The notes under the pieces were generated by a model that made no database searches, was not told where the DNA came from, and saw only the letters and a program-made list of their open reading frames with translations. This document shows positions 62,528-64,000 of a DNA stretch of 64,000 nucleotides, piece by piece (within the stretch, counting starts at the first letter, position 1; every line of letters begins with the position of its first letter). The stretch is taken from NCBI GenBank assembly GCA_030533445.1, contig JARPUW010000256.1:310001-374000 (forward strand), read 5' to 3'. Position numbers and translations under genes: made by a program. This stretch comes from Cyprinodon diabolis (lineage: Eukaryota > Chordata > Actinopteri > Cyprinodontiformes > Cyprinodontidae).

Positions 62528-64000
62528 GAGGCCAAAACGCTCTTTTCACAGTGAGATAATGCCATTTTGGCCTCTGGAGTTGTAACAGACAAACCATTAA
62601 TGATACAGCCATGATCTTTTCTGGCAATCATCTAGAGCTGAAAACTAACAATATAAAGTAGATTTGAGCAGATGTTTTTTGTTCCAAGCTTCAAATCAGA
62701 AGTTGAGGCCAAAACGCTCTTTTCACAGTGAGATAATGCCATTTTGGCCTCTGGAGTTGTAACAGACAAACCATTAATGATACAGCCATGATCTTTTCTG
62801 GCAATCATCTACAGCTGAAAACTAACAATTTAAAGTAGATTTGAGCAGATGTTTTTGGTTCCAAACTTCAAATCAGAAGTTGAGGCCAAAACGCTCTTTA
62901 CACAGTGAGATAATGCCATTTTGGCCTCTGGAGTTGTAACACACAAACCATTAATGATACAGCCATGATCTTTTCTGGCAATCATCTAGAGCTGAAAACT
63001 AACAATATAAAGTAGATTTGAGCAGATGTTTTTGGTTCCAAGCTTCAAATCATAGGTTTGAGGCCAAAACGCTCTTTTCACAGTGAGATAATGCCATTTT
63101 GGCCTCTGGAGTTGTAACAGACAAACCATTAATGATACAGCCATGATCTTTTCTGGCAATCATCTAGAGCTGAAAACTAACAATATAAAGTAGATTTGAG
63201 CAGATGTTTTTGGTTCCAAGCTTCAAATCAGAGGTTTGAGGCCAAAACGCTCGTTTCACAGTGAGATAATGCCATTTTGGCCTCTGGAGTTGTAACAGAC
63301 AAACCATTAATGATACAGCCATGATCTTTTCTGGCAATCATCTAGAGCTGAAAACTAACAATATAAAGTAGATTTGAGCAGATGTTTTTGGTTCCACGCT
63401 TCAAATCAGAAGTTGAGGCCAAAACGCTCTTTTCACAGTGAGATAATGCCATTTTGGCCTCTGGAGTTGTAACAGACAAACCATTAATGATACAGCCATG
63501 ATCTTTTCTGGCAATCATCTAGAGCTGAAAACTAACAATATAAAGTAGATTGGAGCAGATGTTTTTGGGTCCACGCTTCAAATCAGAAGTTGAGGCCAAA
63601 ACGCTCTTTTCACAGTGAGATAATGCCATTTTGGCCTCTGGAGTTGTAACAGACAAACCATTAATGATACAGCCATGATCTTTTCTGGCAATCATCTAGA
63701 GCTGAAAACTAACAATATAAAGTAGATTTGAGCAGATGTTTTTGGTTCCAAGCTTCAAATCAGAGGTTTGAGGCCAAAACGCTCGTTTCACAGTGAGATA
63801 ATGCCATTTTGGCCTCTGGAGTTGTAACAGACAAACCATTAATGATACAGCCATGATCTTTTCTGGCAATCATCTAGAGCTGAAAACTAACAATATAAAG
63901 TAGATTTGAGCAGATGTTTTTGGTTCCAAGCTTCAAATCAGAGGTTTGAAGCCAAAACGCTCGTTTCACACTGAGATAATGCCATTTTGGCCTCTGGAGT
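62528..64000 (+). repeat. 9-mer tandem duplication (1597 bp), copy 2, cut by window edge
   Basis: Second copy of the unit at 60931. It runs into the window edge. The last monomer starts at 63900 and only 101 bp of it are present. Confidence 0.82.

Larger units (their letters stand above)
1..64000 (+). repeat. Satellite DNA array, ~177-178 bp monomer, ~360 head-to-tail copies
   Basis: The same unit recurs without interruption from base 1 to base 64000. Landmarks such as gtagattkgagcagatg, ttggcctctggagttgtaac and gccatgatcttttctggc return every 177 or 178 bp. One counted monomer (6044-6221) has 69 G+C of 178, about 39% GC. All copies I read have the same orientation. Window edges fall inside monomers, so the array continues on both sides. 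Monomers with agaagtt are 177 bp and those with agaggttt or ataggttt are 178 bp. Nucleosome-scale length and higher-order structure are typical of centromeric satellites; that role is inferred. I do not recognise the family and cannot assign a species. Confidence 0.99.

Noticed and set aside
1..64000. CRISPR array or bacterial tandem repeat
   Set aside because: There are no unique spacers between repeats: the whole 177-178 bp unit is repeated, no cas-like gene is present, and the nested higher-order structure is typical of eukaryotic satellites.
1..64000. Assignment to a named satellite family (such as alpha satellite at ~171 bp, Arabidopsis CEN178, zebrafish or Xenopus centromeric repeats)
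   Set aside because: Length alone is similar. I do not recognise the sequence as any of them and could not search a database, so no name is given.

Overview
The whole 64-kb window is one uninterrupted tandem satellite array from a eukaryotic genome. About 360 head-to-tail monomers, 177 or 178 bp long and about 39% GC, run in one orientation from the first base to the last. Both window edges cut through the array (last monomer starts at 63900 and is truncated), so the true array is larger. I see no protein-coding gene, RNA gene, transposon, inversion or non-satellite spacer anywhere. Monomer length, purity and multi-level repeat structure suggest a centromeric or pericentromeric satellite. I do not recognise the family and cannot name the host: vertebrate, other animal or plant all remain possible.

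Each monomer has two parts. A conserved half runs from the motif gaggccaaaacg through ttttggcctctggagttg to ggcaatcat and is almost invariant over the window. A variable window of about 75 bp (around ctagagctg, aacaatataaagtag, the T tract, ccaagcttc, and agaggttt or agaagtt) plus a short site after aaaacg carries most of the variants. Those variants define recurrent monomer types, for example A (HindIII site, agaggttt, ctcgttt; 178 bp), B (ccacgctt, agaagtt; 177 bp) and C (ttgggtccacgc; 177 bp). Every monomer I read has a 10-bp inverted repeat (GAGGCCAAAA / TTTTGGCCTC, 27-nt loop), disrupted in only a few copies.

Above the monomer there is no single regular higher-order repeat (HOR). Marker variants reveal nested and successive duplications instead: 10/11-mer near 0.6-4.6 kb; 24-mer (4259 bp) tandem pair at 10.06-18.68 kb; 29-mer (5148 bp) tandem pair at 18.0-28.4 kb; a 33-mer-offset partial third copy at 30.3-32.9 kb; a ~7.6-kb block at 30.05-37.8 kb copied 83 monomers away at 44.8-52.4 kb; 17-mer (3017 bp) tandem pair at 37.9-44.06 kb; 4-mer (710 bp), 21-mer-offset and 41-mer-offset copies at 50.6-61.6 kb; and a 9-mer (1597 bp) pair at 60.9-64.0 kb. 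Region 4.8-6.8 kb recurs at 33.9-35.7 kb. This is what repeated unequal exchange or replication-based amplification would leave.

The eight open reading frames of about 95-116 codons are minus-strand artefacts of the repeat. Each occurs exactly where one base change removes a stop codon next to a repeat-borne ATG. All comparisons were made by eye at diagnostic variants; block edges are accurate to the flanking informative variants, and no alignment was run.
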